Of a stretch of 64,000 nucleotides of DNA, positions 10,313 to 18,352 are shown one piece after another. The stretch lies in assembly GCA_019779905.1 (NCBI GenBank), contig JABAKE010000004.1:186001-250000 (forward strand), read 5' to 3'. Under the pieces are notes generated by a model. That model was not told where the DNA came from. It was given only the letters and a program-made list of their open reading frames with translations, and did no database searches. Position 1 is the first letter of the stretch; each line of letters begins with the position of its first letter. A program made the position numbers and the translations under genes. Origin of the DNA: Modestobacter lapidis (GTDB lineage Bacteria > Actinomycetota > Actinomycetes > Mycobacteriales > Geodermatophilaceae).

Positions 10313-10987
10313 GTGGACGAGGTCCTAGCCCAGTCCGGTCTCTTCCAGGGGCTGTCGGAGGAGTCCGTCGAGCCCGTGGCGAGCTCGCTGGAGACGGTGT
10401 TGCTGCCCCGCGGGCGGGTGGTCTTCAACGAGGGCGAGCCGGGCGACAGCCTCTACGTCGTCCTCACCGGGAAGATCAAGCTGTCCCGCCGGGCGCCCGA
10501 CGGACGGGAGAACGTGCTGGCCGTGATGGGTCCCTCCGACCAGTTCGGTGAGCTGTCGGTCTTCGACCCCGGCCCGCGCACCGCGTCGGCCACCGCGGTC
10601 ACCGACGTCCGGCTGGCCAAGATGCCCCAGTCGATGCTGCGCCCGTGGATCGAGGCGCACCCCGAGGTGGGCGAGCGACTGCTCCAGGTGCTGGCCCGAC
10701 GGCTGCGGCGCACCAACGACTCGGTCGCCGACCTGATCTTCACCGACGTGCCCGGCCGGGTCGCCAAGGCCCTGCTGCAGATGGCTGACCGGTTCGGCAG
10801 CCGGGAGACCGACGGGCTACGGGTCAAGCACGACCTGACCCAGGAGGAGCTCGCCCAGCTCGTCGGCGCCTCCCGCGAGACGGTCAACAAGGCGCTGGCC
10901 GACTTCGTGCACCGCGGCTGGATCCAGCTGCAGGGCAAGTCGGTCGTCGTCCTGGACGAGGAGCGCCTGCGCCGCCGCGCTAGGTGA
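10313..10987 (+). CDS. crp: Crp/Fnr-family cAMP receptor protein
   Basis: A 224-residue global regulator. The N-terminal cyclic-nucleotide-binding beta barrel includes the phosphate-binding cassette ([18 protein letters not shown]). A long dimerisation helix follows, and the C-terminal winged helix has its recognition helix at [22 protein letters not shown] 10313 is chosen because GAGAGG lies upstream and the product then has the usual length; the ATG 93 bp upstream lies in the promoter. It is the ortholog of Rv3676. In mycobacteria it controls carbon-use and persistence genes. Confidence 0.93.
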   Translation: MDEVLAQSGLFQGLSEESVEPVASSLETVLLPRGRVVFNEGEPGDSLYVVLTGKIKLSRRAPDGRENVLAVMGPSDQFGELSVFDPGPRTASATAVTDVRLAKMPQSMLRPWIEAHPEVGERLLQVLARRLRRTNDSVADLIFTDVPGRVAKALLQMADRFGSRETDGLRVKHDLTQEELAQLVGASRETVNKALADFVHRGWIQLQGKSVVVLDEERLRRRAR

Positions 10988-11000
10988 GATGAGACGGCAT

Positions 11001-11036
11001 GAGGGCCCCTCTCCGGTTCGCCGGAGTGGGGCCCTC
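11001..11036 (+). terminator. Strong hairpin terminator after crp
   Basis: Two 16-bp arms (GAGGGCCCCTCTCCGG and CCGGAGTGGGGCCCTC) with one mismatch and a TTCG loop, 13 bp after the crp stop. It is the clearest intrinsic-type terminator in the window. Confidence 0.88.
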
Positions 11037-11087
11037 GTCGCGTTGATCGCCAGGTGACCCGCGGCTACGGACGCGAGCGGAGCGAGC

Positions 11088-11535
11088 GTGGACCGGGGAC
11101 GGGGCCCGCAGGGTCCCTCGCCGGGACACGGCAAGCGGCTCAGCGCACCCGGCTCCGGCACCTGGCCGCGATGCGGCCCGGAGGGTCGCCATGGGCACGG
11201 TGGACCGGGGACGGGGCCCGGAGGGTCCCTCGCCGGGACACGGCAAGCGGCTCAGCGCACCCGGCTCCGGCACCTGGCCGCGATGCGGCCCGGAGGGTCG
11301 CCATGGGCACGGTGGACCGGGGACGGGGCCCGGAGGGTCCCTCGCCGGGACACGGCAAGCGGCTCAGCGCACCCGGCTCCGGCACCTGGCCGCGATGCGG
11401 CCCGGAGGGTCGCCATGGGCACGGTGGACCGGGGACGGGGCCCGGAGGGTCCCTCGCCGGGACACGGCAAGCGGCTCAGCGCACCCGGCACCGGCACCTG
11501 GCCGCGGTGCGGCCCGGAGGGTCGCCATGTGCACA
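11088..11535 (+). repeat. Tandem array of four 112-bp repeats
   Basis: Four consecutive 112-bp units start at 11088, 11200, 11312 and 11424 (each beginning GTGGACCGGGGACGG). They differ by only one to two bases per copy, so identity is above about 97 percent. Because 112 is not a multiple of three, the open frames running through the array change frame at each unit and are not genes. A partial, diverged unit end continues at 11536-11562 and touches the stop codon of the NUDIX gene. Between the crp terminator and the array (11037-11087) nothing is seen. Confidence 0.93.
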
Positions 11536-11562
11536 GCGGTGCGACCCGTCAGGGTCGCCATG

Positions 11563-12351
11563 TCACAGCGGCGTGACCATCCGGATCCGGGTGCCGTCGG
11601 GCAGCACCGCCCAGTAGCCGTCGGCGAGGCGCTCGAAGGTCGGGCTGATCGGATCGAGCGGGGCCGGCGGCGACCCGGCGAGCGCCGCGCCGGTGTCCGG
11701 GAAGGATGCGAGCTGGCCGAGGGTGTGGATGGTCGGCGGCAGCATCGGCCGGGTGCCGGCCTCGTACTCACCCAGCGCCGCGGACGCCGTCGTCCACACC
11801 ACCTCGTCCGCCTCCCCCGAGACGTCCCGCGCCTCCTGGCCGGCGGGCATCAGCGCGGCGAAGAACTTGGTGTCGTAGCGCCGCTTCTCCTGCGGCGGGG
11901 TGATCCAGTGCGCGAACGGGCGCAGCAGGTCCGAGCGCAGCGCGAGACCCCGGCCGGCGAGCAGCTCGGCCAACGACAGCTCGCGGGCGAGCAGGGCCTG
12001 CCGCTCGGCCTCCCAGTCGTCACCCGACACGTCCGGGACGACGGATGCCCCGTCCTCCGGACCGGCCAGCAGGACGCCGGCCTCCTCGAACGTCTCCCGG
12101 ACGGCGGCGCAGACCAGCTCCCGGGCGAGGCGCTCGTCACAGCCCCAGGTGGCGGCCCACGCCCGCGGTGGCGGCCCGGCCCAGGCCACCTCGGTGTCAC
12201 CGTCGCGCGGGTCGACGCCGCCGCCGGGGTAGGCGGTCATCCCGCCGGCGAACGGCATGCCCTGGGTGCGCCGCAGCAGGTACACCTCGAGCCCGGCCGT
12301 GCCGTCACGCAGCAACAGCACCGTCGCCGCCTGCCGGGGCGTGGCCGTCAC
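11563..12351 (-). CDS. NUDIX hydrolase (second copy, bracketed by repeats)
   Basis: A 262-residue protein. The Nudix box is present but interrupted: YPGGGVD begins it, and AVRETFEEAGVLL comes about 45 residues later. The insertion lengthens the loop, as in the RNA/CoA-type NUDIX proteins found near crp in actinobacteria. The catalytic REXXEE residues (RETFEE) are intact. GTG at 12351 gives VTATPRQAATVLLL as N-terminus; a weak AAGGG lies nine bases upstream. The gene ends against the 112-bp array and starts against an inverted, diverged copy of the same element. Substrate unknown. Confidence 0.85.
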   Translation of the reverse strand: MTATPRQAATVLLLRDGTAGLEVYLLRRTQGMPFAGGMTAYPGGGVDPRDGDTEVAWAGPPPRAWAATWGCDERLARELVCAAVRETFEEAGVLLAGPEDGASVVPDVSGDDWEAERQALLARELSLAELLAGRGLALRSDLLRPFAHWITPPQEKRRYDTKFFAALMPAGQEARDVSGEADEVVWTTASAALGEYEAGTRPMLPPTIHTLGQLASFPDTGAALAGSPPAPLDPISPTFERLADGYWAVLPDGTRIRMVTPL

Positions 12352-12446
12352 ATTGCGACCCTTCGGGCCGCGCCGCGACCAGGAGCCGGTGCCGGCTGCG
12401 CTGAGCGCGTCCCCATGGCCCCGCCGGGGAGCCTCCGGCCCCCGCG
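12351..12446 (-). repeat. Inverted diverged copy of the 112-bp element
   Basis: On the minus strand this stretch aligns almost end to end with the array unit. Shared blocks include the CTCAGCGCA core, CCGGC-CCGGC, GGTCGCGGCGCGGCCC (array: GGCCGCGATGCGGCCC) and the terminal GGTCGC-ATG. By eye identity is about three quarters. The terminal GCAATG runs into the NUDIX start codon. Confidence 0.65.
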
Positions 12447-12481
12447 CCAGGCCCATCGCCCGCTACACGGTCGTCCGTCCC

Positions 12482-12952
12482 TCACCTCAACTCCACCGTG
12501 AGCTCGACCTCGACCGGTGAGCCGAGGGGCAGCTCGGCCACGCCGACGGCGCTGCGCGCGTGCACGCCGGCATCGCCGAACACCCGGCCGAGGAACTCGC
12601 TGGCGCCGTTGACCACCCGCGGCTGGCCGGTGAAGCCCTCGGCGCTGGCCACGTAGCCGACCACCCGCACGATGCGGGCGATCGAGTCCAGCCCGACGAG
12701 CTCGTCGATGGCGGCCAGCGCGTTGAGTGCGCACACCTTGGCGTCGGCGGCGGCGTCCTCCGCCTCGACGGAGCCGCCCACCTTGCCGGTGCGCCGCAGC
12801 CCGCCGTCGACGAACGGCAGCTGACCGGAGGTGAACACCAGCTGGCCGCTGCGCACCGCCGGCACGTAGGCGGCCACCGGTGCGGCCACGGGGGGAAGCC
12901 GGATGCCCAGCTCGCGGAGCCGTGCGTGCCAGCCGGTTGCCGGGTCGGTCAT
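12482..12952 (-). CDS. RidA-family (YjgF/YER057c/UK114) protein
   Basis: A 156-residue protein with the RidA fold signatures: VPAVRSGQLVFTSGQLPFVDG at the N-terminal strand and VEVELTVELR at the C-terminus. Canonical RidA deaminates reactive enamine/imine intermediates from PLP enzymes. This subgroup, found next to ArsA-like ATPases (Rv3678c), has no proven role, and the catalytic Arg of true RidA is not obvious here. ATG at 12952 lies 13 bp after the DUF4177-like gene, so the two are cotranscribed. Confidence 0.85.
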   Translation of the reverse strand: MTDPATGWHARLRELGIRLPPVAAPVAAYVPAVRSGQLVFTSGQLPFVDGGLRRTGKVGGSVEAEDAAADAKVCALNALAAIDELVGLDSIARIVRVVGYVASAEGFTGQPRVVNGASEFLGRVFGDAGVHARSAVGVAELPLGSPVEVELTVELR

Positions 12953-12965
12953 CGTCCGGCCCCGC

Positions 12966-13136
12966 TCAGCTCGACGGGCGCTTGAGGTAGGCGACCAACT
13001 GGTCACCACCGCCCGGGCCGGCCAGCACGGTCACCAGTTCCCAGCCGTCGACGCCCCAGGAGTCGAGGATGGCCTTGGTGTTGTGGATCAGCAGCGGGAT
13101 GGTGGCGTACTCCCAGGTGCGGCGGGCTTCGCTCAT
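12966..13136 (-). CDS. DUF4177-like small protein
   Basis: A 56-residue protein with the WEYATIPLLIHNTKAILDSWG..GWELVTVLAG pattern of DUF4177 and related short proteins. It is likely a small beta-alpha-beta domain. ATG 13136 lies 7 nt after a TAGCGT box with no ribosome-binding site, so it is probably leaderless. It is divergent from the ArsA gene pair, in the arrangement seen for Rv3678A/Rv3679. Function unknown. Confidence 0.82.
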   Translation of the reverse strand: MSEARRTWEYATIPLLIHNTKAILDSWGVDGWELVTVLAGPGGGDQLVAYLKRPSS

Positions 13137-13143
13137 GGTGGCG

Positions 13144-13192
13144 ACGCTAGCGCAGCCCGGAACGGGCCGGGGCGGGCATCCGCTCGTAGGCT
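13144..13192. promoter_or_regulatory. Divergent leaderless promoter pair (DUF4177-like gene / ArsA-like pair)
   Basis: On the minus strand TAGCGT (13144-13149) ends 7 nt before the ATG at 13136. On the plus strand TAGGCT (13187-13192) ends 7 nt before the GTG at 13200. Both genes therefore seem to be transcribed from their start codons, from -10 boxes about 40 bp apart. Confidence 0.65.
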
Positions 13193-13199
13193 GACCCGG

Positions 13200-14192
13200 G
13201 TGAGCCCCGAGCCGTTCTCCGTGCGGTGTCACGTCGTCACCGGAAAGGGCGGTACCGGGAAGACGACGGTCGCTGCGTCCCTCGCCCTGGCCCTGGCCGC
13301 CGACGGCCGGCACGTGCTGCTCATCGAGACCGAGGGGCGGCAGGGCATCGCCCAGCTCTTCGACACCCCGCCGCTGCCCTACGAGGAGCGCCGGGTCGCG
13401 GTCACGCGCGGCGGTGGCGAGGTGAAGGCGCTGGCCATCGACGTGGAGGCCGCGTTCCTGGAGTACCTGGACATGTTCTACAACCTGAAGCGGGCCGGCC
13501 GGGCGCTGCGCAAGATGGGCGCGGTCGACTTCGCCACCGCGATCGCCCCGGGGCTGCGCGACGTGCTGCTCACCGGCAAGGTCAAGGAGGCCGTGACCCG
13601 CCGCCGCGACGGCCGGCACGTCTACGACGCGGTCGTCGTCGACGCCCCGCCCACCGGCCGGATCACCCGCTTCCTCAACGTGACCGGCGAGGTGGCCGGG
13701 CTCGCCCGCTCCGGCCCGATCAGGACCCAGAGCGACGGCGTCATGGCCGTGCTGCGCTCGCCGCAGACGGCGGTGCACCTGGTGACCCTGCTGGAGGACA
13801 TGCCGGTCCAGGAGACCGCCGACGCGATCGCCGACCTGACCGCGGCCGGGCTGCCGGTGGGCTCGGTGGTGGTCAACATGGCCGCCGGGCCACTGCTGCC
13901 GGCCGCCAGCCTGTCCCGGACGGCGGCGGGCCGGCTCACCGGCGCCGACCTCGTCCCGGCCCTGGACGCCGCCGGCCTCCCCACAAGCCCGGAGCTGGCC
14001 GACGCGCTGGCTGCCGAGGCGGTGGAGCACGCCCAGCGCTGGGTCGCCCAGGACGCACTGCGCGGAGTGGTCGAGCGGCTGGGCCGCCCGACCGTGGAGC
14101 TCCCCCAGGCCATCGGCCCGATCGACGTGGGCTGCCTGTTCGAGCTGGCCGACCGGCTCGAGGACCACCTGCGCTCCGCGGCCGCGGCATGA
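13200..14192 (+). CDS. ArsA/GET3-like ATPase, first of pair
   Basis: A 330-residue P-loop ATPase with the deviant Walker A motif VVTGKGGTGKTTVAA (signature Lys present) and the switch motif VVVDAPPTGR. It is related to ArsA/Get3 ATPases but lacks the arsenite-binding cysteines, and no ars genes are nearby. The GTG at 13200 follows TAGGCT by 7 nt (leaderless). It overlaps the second ATPase by 4 bp (ATGA), so the two are made together and probably form a heterodimer. Counterpart of Rv3679. The substrate is unknown. Confidence 0.88.
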   Translation: MSPEPFSVRCHVVTGKGGTGKTTVAASLALALAADGRHVLLIETEGRQGIAQLFDTPPLPYEERRVAVTRGGGEVKALAIDVEAAFLEYLDMFYNLKRAGRALRKMGAVDFATAIAPGLRDVLLTGKVKEAVTRRRDGRHVYDAVVVDAPPTGRITRFLNVTGEVAGLARSGPIRTQSDGVMAVLRSPQTAVHLVTLLEDMPVQETADAIADLTAAGLPVGSVVVNMAAGPLLPAASLSRTAAGRLTGADLVPALDAAGLPTSPELADALAAEAVEHAQRWVAQDALRGVVERLGRPTVELPQAIGPIDVGCLFELADRLEDHLRSAAAA

Positions 14193-15397
14193 CCACCCCG
14201 AACCGCCACGAGCACCGGGCCCCGGCGCTGGACCTGGCCGGGCTGATCGCCGACCGCAGCACCCGGATCATCGTCTGCTGCGGGTCCGGAGGGGTCGGCA
14301 AGACGACGACGTCGGCGGCGCTCGCGCTGGCTGCGGCGGAGGCCGGCCGGACGGTCGTCGTCCTGACCATCGACCCGGCCCGCCGGCTCGCCCAGTCCCT
14401 GGGCCTGGTGGAGCTGGACAACGAGCCACGGCAGGTCGAGGTCCCGGGGGCGAGTGGCCGGCTCGACGCGATGATGCTGGACATGAAGCGGACGTTCGAC
14501 GACGTCGTCACCGCTCACTCGACGCCCGACCGCGCCGAGCAGATCATGGCCAACCCCTTCTACCAGGCGCTGTCGTCCTCCTTCGCCGGCACGCAGGAGT
14601 ACATGGCGATGGAGAAGCTGGGCCAGCTGCGGGCCAGCGACCGCTGGGACCTGGTCATCGTCGACACCCCGCCGTCGCGGTCCGCGCTGGACTTCCTGGA
14701 CGCCCCGAACCGGATGAGCCGGTTCCTCGACGGCACCATGATCCGGCTGCTCACCGCCCCGGCCCGGGCCGGCGGGCGCGCCGGGGTCCGGCTGGTGGGC
14801 GCCGGCTTCATGATCTTCAGCCGGATCATCAGCAAGATCCTCGGCGGGCAGCTGCTCAGCGACATCTCCTCCTTCGTGGCCGCGCTGGACACCATGTTCG
14901 GCGGCTTCCGGGAGCGGGCCACGGCCACCTACGAGCTGCTCCGCCGGCCCGGGACGTCGTTCGTCGTGGTCGCCGCGCCCGAGCCGGATGCGCTGCGGGA
15001 GGCCTCCTACTTCGTCGACCGGCTGTCCACCGAGGGCATGCCGCTGGTCGGGCTGGTGCTCAACCGCACCCACCCGCCGGCCACGATGGGGCTGTCGGCG
15101 ACCCGGGCGGAGGCCGCCGCGGAGGCGATCGCCGAGGCCGGCGGCACCGGGTCGAAGCTGACCGCGGGAGCGTTGCGGGTGCACGCCGAACGGATGGTGC
15201 TGGCCGCCCGGGAACAGCGGCTGGCCGACCGGTTCACCAGCGCCCACCCGGAGGTCGCCGTCCGCACCGTGCCGGCCGCGGCCGGGGACGTGCACGACCT
15301 GGACGGGCTGCGGACGATGGCCGCGGCGCTGCTCGGCGACGAGGCCGACACCCCCACCGGCACCCCGCGCAGCAGGGTGCTCCCGGCCCGCACCTGA
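14189..15397 (+). CDS. ArsA/GET3-like ATPase, second of pair
   Basis: A 402-residue P-loop ATPase. Walker A reads CCGSGGVGKTTTSAA: the catalytic GKT is kept, but the upstream signature Lys of the deviant Walker family is replaced by Ser. A switch motif IVDTPPSRSALDFLDAP follows. A longer hydrophobic segment around residues 190-235 (MIRLLTAPA..GAGFMIFSRIISKI) could contact a membrane or a hydrophobic client. ATG overlaps the first ATPase gene by 4 bp. Counterpart of Rv3680. Pairing with an intact partner suggests division of labour in a heterodimer. Confidence 0.88.
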   Translation: MTTPNRHEHRAPALDLAGLIADRSTRIIVCCGSGGVGKTTTSAALALAAAEAGRTVVVLTIDPARRLAQSLGLVELDNEPRQVEVPGASGRLDAMMLDMKRTFDDVVTAHSTPDRAEQIMANPFYQALSSSFAGTQEYMAMEKLGQLRASDRWDLVIVDTPPSRSALDFLDAPNRMSRFLDGTMIRLLTAPARAGGRAGVRLVGAGFMIFSRIISKILGGQLLSDISSFVAALDTMFGGFRERATATYELLRRPGTSFVVVAAPEPDALREASYFVDRLSTEGMPLVGLVLNRTHPPATMGLSATRAEAAAEAIAEAGGTGSKLTAGALRVHAERMVLAAREQRLADRFTSAHPEVAVRTVPAAAGDVHDLDGLRTMAAALLGDEADTPTGTPRSRVLPART

Positions 15398-15554
15398 GGC
15401 ACGAGCCCTGACCGACGCGCCGGGCCCGCGCAACGACCACGTTCCGGCGCGTCCCTGACCGACGCGCGGGGGGGCGTGGGGAACGGCACGTTCCTGGCGG
15501 CCTCCCGGCCCGCGCGTCGCCGCGCGACGGGCCCGCCGCGCCCCCGGGGACAGG

Positions 15555-15560
15555 TACCTT
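15555..15560 (+). promoter_or_regulatory. -10 box of leaderless ponA promoter
   Basis: TACCTT ends 8 nt before the ATG at 15569, with no ribosome-binding site between. The 15398-15554 stretch has a short direct repeat (CCTGACCGACGCGC at about 15409 and 15454) and no gene; whiB4/wblA is normally found here. Confidence 0.55.
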
Positions 15561-15568
15561 GGCCTGCG

Positions 15569-17803
15569 ATGTCTGACTCCGCACGCTTCCGTCTCGGTGC
15601 CCTGGGCAAGCTCGTCGCGATGATCGTCGCGGCCGGCGTCCTGGTCGCCGGGCTGCTGTTCCCCTGGATCGGCGGCACCGGTCTGGTCGCCCGCAACTCG
15701 GCCTCGCTGCTCGACGCGCTGCCGGTCGAGCTGACCGACCAGACCCCGAACGGCAACACCACGGTGCTAGCCGCGGACGGCTCGGTGATCACGCAGTTCT
15801 ACGTGAACAACCGGACGCCGGTCACCCCCGATCAGATCTCGCCGGTGATGAAGCAGGCGATCGTCGACATCGAGGACTCGCGCTTCTACGAGCACAACGG
15901 CCTGGACGTGCAGGGCACGCTGCGCGCGCTGGCGAAGAACGTGGCCGCCGGCAGCGTCCAGGAGGGCGGCTCGACGCTGACCCAGCAGCTGGTGAAGCAG
16001 ACGCTGCTGCAGACCGCGGACACCGCGGCGGACCGGCAGGCGGCGACCGAGCAGACCCCCGGCCGCAAACTGCGGGAGGCCCGGCTGGCCCTCGCCCTGG
16101 AGCAGGAGTACTCCAAGGACGAGATCCTCACCCGCTACCTGAACATCGCCTACTTCGGCCACGGTGCCTACGGCATCCAGGCCGCCGCGCAGACCTACTT
16201 CAGCGTCAACGCCTCGGACCTGACGCTGCCGCAGGCGTCGGTCCTCGCCGGCCTGGTGCAGAGCCCCTCCAGCGACGACCCGCTGGTCGATCCGACGGCC
16301 GCGCAGAACCGCCGCAACCAGGTGCTCGGCCGGATGCTAGACCTGGGCCACATCAGCGAACAGGAGTTCGCCGAGGTATCGGCCAGCCCGGTGCAGACCG
16401 TCGAGGGCGCCCGCCCGCCGAACGGTTGTGCCTACGCCGCCATCGGCGGGTTCTTCTGCGCCTACCTCGAGCAGTACCTCACCGGCACCCTGGGGCTGAC
16501 CCAGACGCAGATCGACAACGGCGGCTGGACGATCCAGACGACGCTGCGTCCGGACATGCAGGCCGCCGGCGACCAGGCAGTGCTCGACAGCCTGCCGATG
16601 GGCGCGGACCTGGCCGGCATGTACACCGCGGTCGAGCCGGGCACCGGCAAGGTGCTGGCGATGAGCGTCAACCGGCGCTACGGCTGCGACGGCGCCGTCG
16701 ACCCCGCGTGCGAGTCGGTCGTGCTCAACGTGGTGCCCAGCCAGGGCTCCGGCTCCACCTACAAGGTCTTCACCGCCGCCTCCGCCCTGGAGCAGGGCTA
16801 CGGCATCAACTACCGGCTGACCACCAGCGACCCCTACTACTCCCGGGTCTTCAAGAAGAACGGGGGCACCCGGGGCCCGGCCTACGGGCCCATCGGCAAC
16901 GTGGGCACCCTGCCCAACACGCTGACCATGCACGACGCGCTGGTCCGGTCCTCCAACACGTACTTCGTGGCCATGCAGGACACGCTGGGCAGCGTGGAGG
17001 GCCCGGTGACGATGGCCCAGCGGATGGGCCTCAACCTGCCGGACGCCAAGGCGCAGGAGATCATCGACGGGCGGATGGGCTCGTTCACCCTGGGCCCGTT
17101 CGCGACCAGCCCGCTCCACCTGGCCAGCGCGTACTCCACGCTGGCCGCCAGCGGCACCCAGTGCGACCCGACCCCCGTCGTGCAGATCCTGGACCGCTCC
17201 GGTCAGCCGCTCACCGGCGACGACGGACAGCCGGTGGTGAAGGACGACAACTGCACCCCGGAGGCCATCCCGGCCGGCGTGGCCGACACGCTGAGCCAGG
17301 CGCTGATCGACGACGTGCGCAGCGGCACCGGAACCCGGGCCGCCGTGCCCGGCCATGAGATCGCCGGCAAGACCGGGACGTCCCAGTCCCGGTTCTCCGC
17401 GGCCTTCGTCGGCTTCCTGCCGGAGTACACCGCCAGCGTGATGGTGCTCAACCCCAAGGGCAACCAGGACGTCGGCAGCTACGGCGGCGGTCGGCCGGCG
17501 CAGATTTGGCACGACGCGATGGAGCCGATCCTCGACCAGGCGCCGACGAGGCCCTTCCCGCCGGCCGACCCCGCCGTCGCGGCCGGCACCAAGGGCGGCG
17601 GCGCCGTGGTGCAGCGGCCGGACCCCGACCGGAGCTCCACGTCGACCAGCCCGCGCCGGCCCAGCCGTCCGGCCCCCTCGAGCAGCGCGCCGGCGCCGGC
17701 GCCCGCCCCCGAGCCGGTTCCCGCGCCCGAGCCGGTTCCCGCCCCCGCGCCCGAGCCGGCCCCGCCGGCACCGGACCTGAACGGCGACGGGCAGCCCGGC
17801 TGA
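15569..17803 (+). CDS. ponA: Bifunctional penicillin-binding protein (class A)
   Basis: A 744-residue cell-wall synthase with one N-terminal transmembrane helix (about residues 12-35). A glycosyltransferase-51 domain carries EDSRFYEHNGLD, STLTQQLVKQ and YFGHGAYGIQAAAQTYF. The transpeptidase domain has STYK (SXXK), SSN and KTGTSQ. It polymerises and cross-links peptidoglycan outside the membrane. The C-terminal ~80 residues are Ser-rich and then a Pro-Ala-Glu repeat (APEPVPAPEPVPAPAPEP). No PASTA domain is seen, unlike mycobacterial PonA2 at the same position (Rv3682). Confidence 0.94.
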   Translation: MSDSARFRLGALGKLVAMIVAAGVLVAGLLFPWIGGTGLVARNSASLLDALPVELTDQTPNGNTTVLAADGSVITQFYVNNRTPVTPDQISPVMKQAIVDIEDSRFYEHNGLDVQGTLRALAKNVAAGSVQEGGSTLTQQLVKQTLLQTADTAADRQAATEQTPGRKLREARLALALEQEYSKDEILTRYLNIAYFGHGAYGIQAAAQTYFSVNASDLTLPQASVLAGLVQSPSSDDPLVDPTAAQNRRNQVLGRMLDLGHISEQEFAEVSASPVQTVEGARPPNGCAYAAIGGFFCAYLEQYLTGTLGLTQTQIDNGGWTIQTTLRPDMQAAGDQAVLDSLPMGADLAGMYTAVEPGTGKVLAMSVNRRYGCDGAVDPACESVVLNVVPSQGSGSTYKVFTAASALEQGYGINYRLTTSDPYYSRVFKKNGGTRGPAYGPIGNVGTLPNTLTMHDALVRSSNTYFVAMQDTLGSVEGPVTMAQRMGLNLPDAKAQEIIDGRMGSFTLGPFATSPLHLASAYSTLAASGTQCDPTPVVQILDRSGQPLTGDDGQPVVKDDNCTPEAIPAGVADTLSQALIDDVRSGTGTRAAVPGHEIAGKTGTSQSRFSAAFVGFLPEYTASVMVLNPKGNQDVGSYGGGRPAQIWHDAMEPILDQAPTRPFPPADPAVAAGTKGGGAVVQRPDPDRSSTSTSPRRPSRPAPSSSAPAPAPAPEPVPAPEPVPAPAPEPAPPAPDLNGDGQPG

Positions 17804-17841
17804 AGCAGGGCCGCGGGGGTGCCGGCGGGGTTCTTCAGCCG
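17797..17841. terminator. Bidirectional hairpin spanning both stop codons
   Basis: CGGCTGAAG (17797-17805) and CTTCAGCCG (17833-17841) form perfect 9-bp arms with a 27-base loop. The arms contain the stop codons of the convergent ponA and YqeY-like genes, so one structure serves both transcripts. Confidence 0.65.
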
Positions 17842-18287
17842 AGCTGGCGGCGGACCTCCGCGGCCACCCGGCCGCCGTCGGCCCGGCCGGCCACCGCGGC
17901 CTGGACCTGGCCCATGACCCGGCCCATGTCCTTCATCCCCGCCGCCCCGGTGCGGGTCACCACGTCGGCCACCAGGGCGACGAGGTCGCTGTCCTCCAGC
18001 TGCGCGGGCAGGTAGGTGGTCAGGACGCCTTCCTCGGCGCGTTCCCGCTCGGCCTGCTCGGCGCGACCTGCCCCGGCGAAGGCCTCGGCGGCCTCCCGGC
18101 GCTTCTTGGCCTCGCGGCGGAGCACGGCCTGCACCTCGTCGTCGGTCAGTTCCCGCGCCTCCTTGCCGGCCACCTCCTCGGCGGAGACGGCGGTGAGCAC
18201 CATGCGCAGCGTCGCGGTGCGCAGCTCGTCGCGGGCCTTCATGGCGGTGGTCAGGTCGGTACGCAGTCGGTCCTTGAGCTCGGGCAC
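17835..18287 (-). CDS. GatB/YqeY domain-containing protein
   Basis: A 150-residue all-helical protein (MPELKDRLRTDLTTAMKARD at the start; MKDMGRVMGQVQAAVAGRADG near the end) matching the stand-alone YqeY domain, which resembles the tRNA-binding tail of GatB amidotransferase. A role in tRNA or translation is assumed for the family but unproven. GTG 18287 has GGAGGG immediately upstream. It is divergent from the metallophosphoesterase and convergent with ponA. Confidence 0.9.
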   Translation of the reverse strand: MPELKDRLRTDLTTAMKARDELRTATLRMVLTAVSAEEVAGKEARELTDDEVQAVLRREAKKRREAAEAFAGAGRAEQAERERAEEGVLTTYLPAQLEDSDLVALVADVVTRTGAAGMKDMGRVMGQVQAAVAGRADGGRVAAEVRRQLG

Positions 18288-18340
18288 CCCTCCAGCCTCC
18301 CACCCCGCCGGTCCGCGGCCGTCGCCTCCCGGCGGCCCCT

Positions 18341-18346
18341 TAGGCT
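18341..18346 (+). promoter_or_regulatory. -10 box of leaderless metallophosphoesterase promoter
   Basis: TAGGCT ends 6 nt before the ATG at 18353, with no ribosome-binding site. Confidence 0.6.
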
Positions 18347-18352
18347 CGGGGG

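Noticed and set aside
11054-12501. Several open frames of 80-430 codons through the 112-bp array on both strands
   Set aside because: The repeat period is not divisible by three, frames shift at every unit and the translations are repetitive Arg/Gly/Pro strings; not credible proteins.
13200-15397. Arsenite efflux ATPases
   Set aside because: The Cys ligands of ArsA and ars genes are absent; the pair belongs to the conserved Rv3679/Rv3680-type group.
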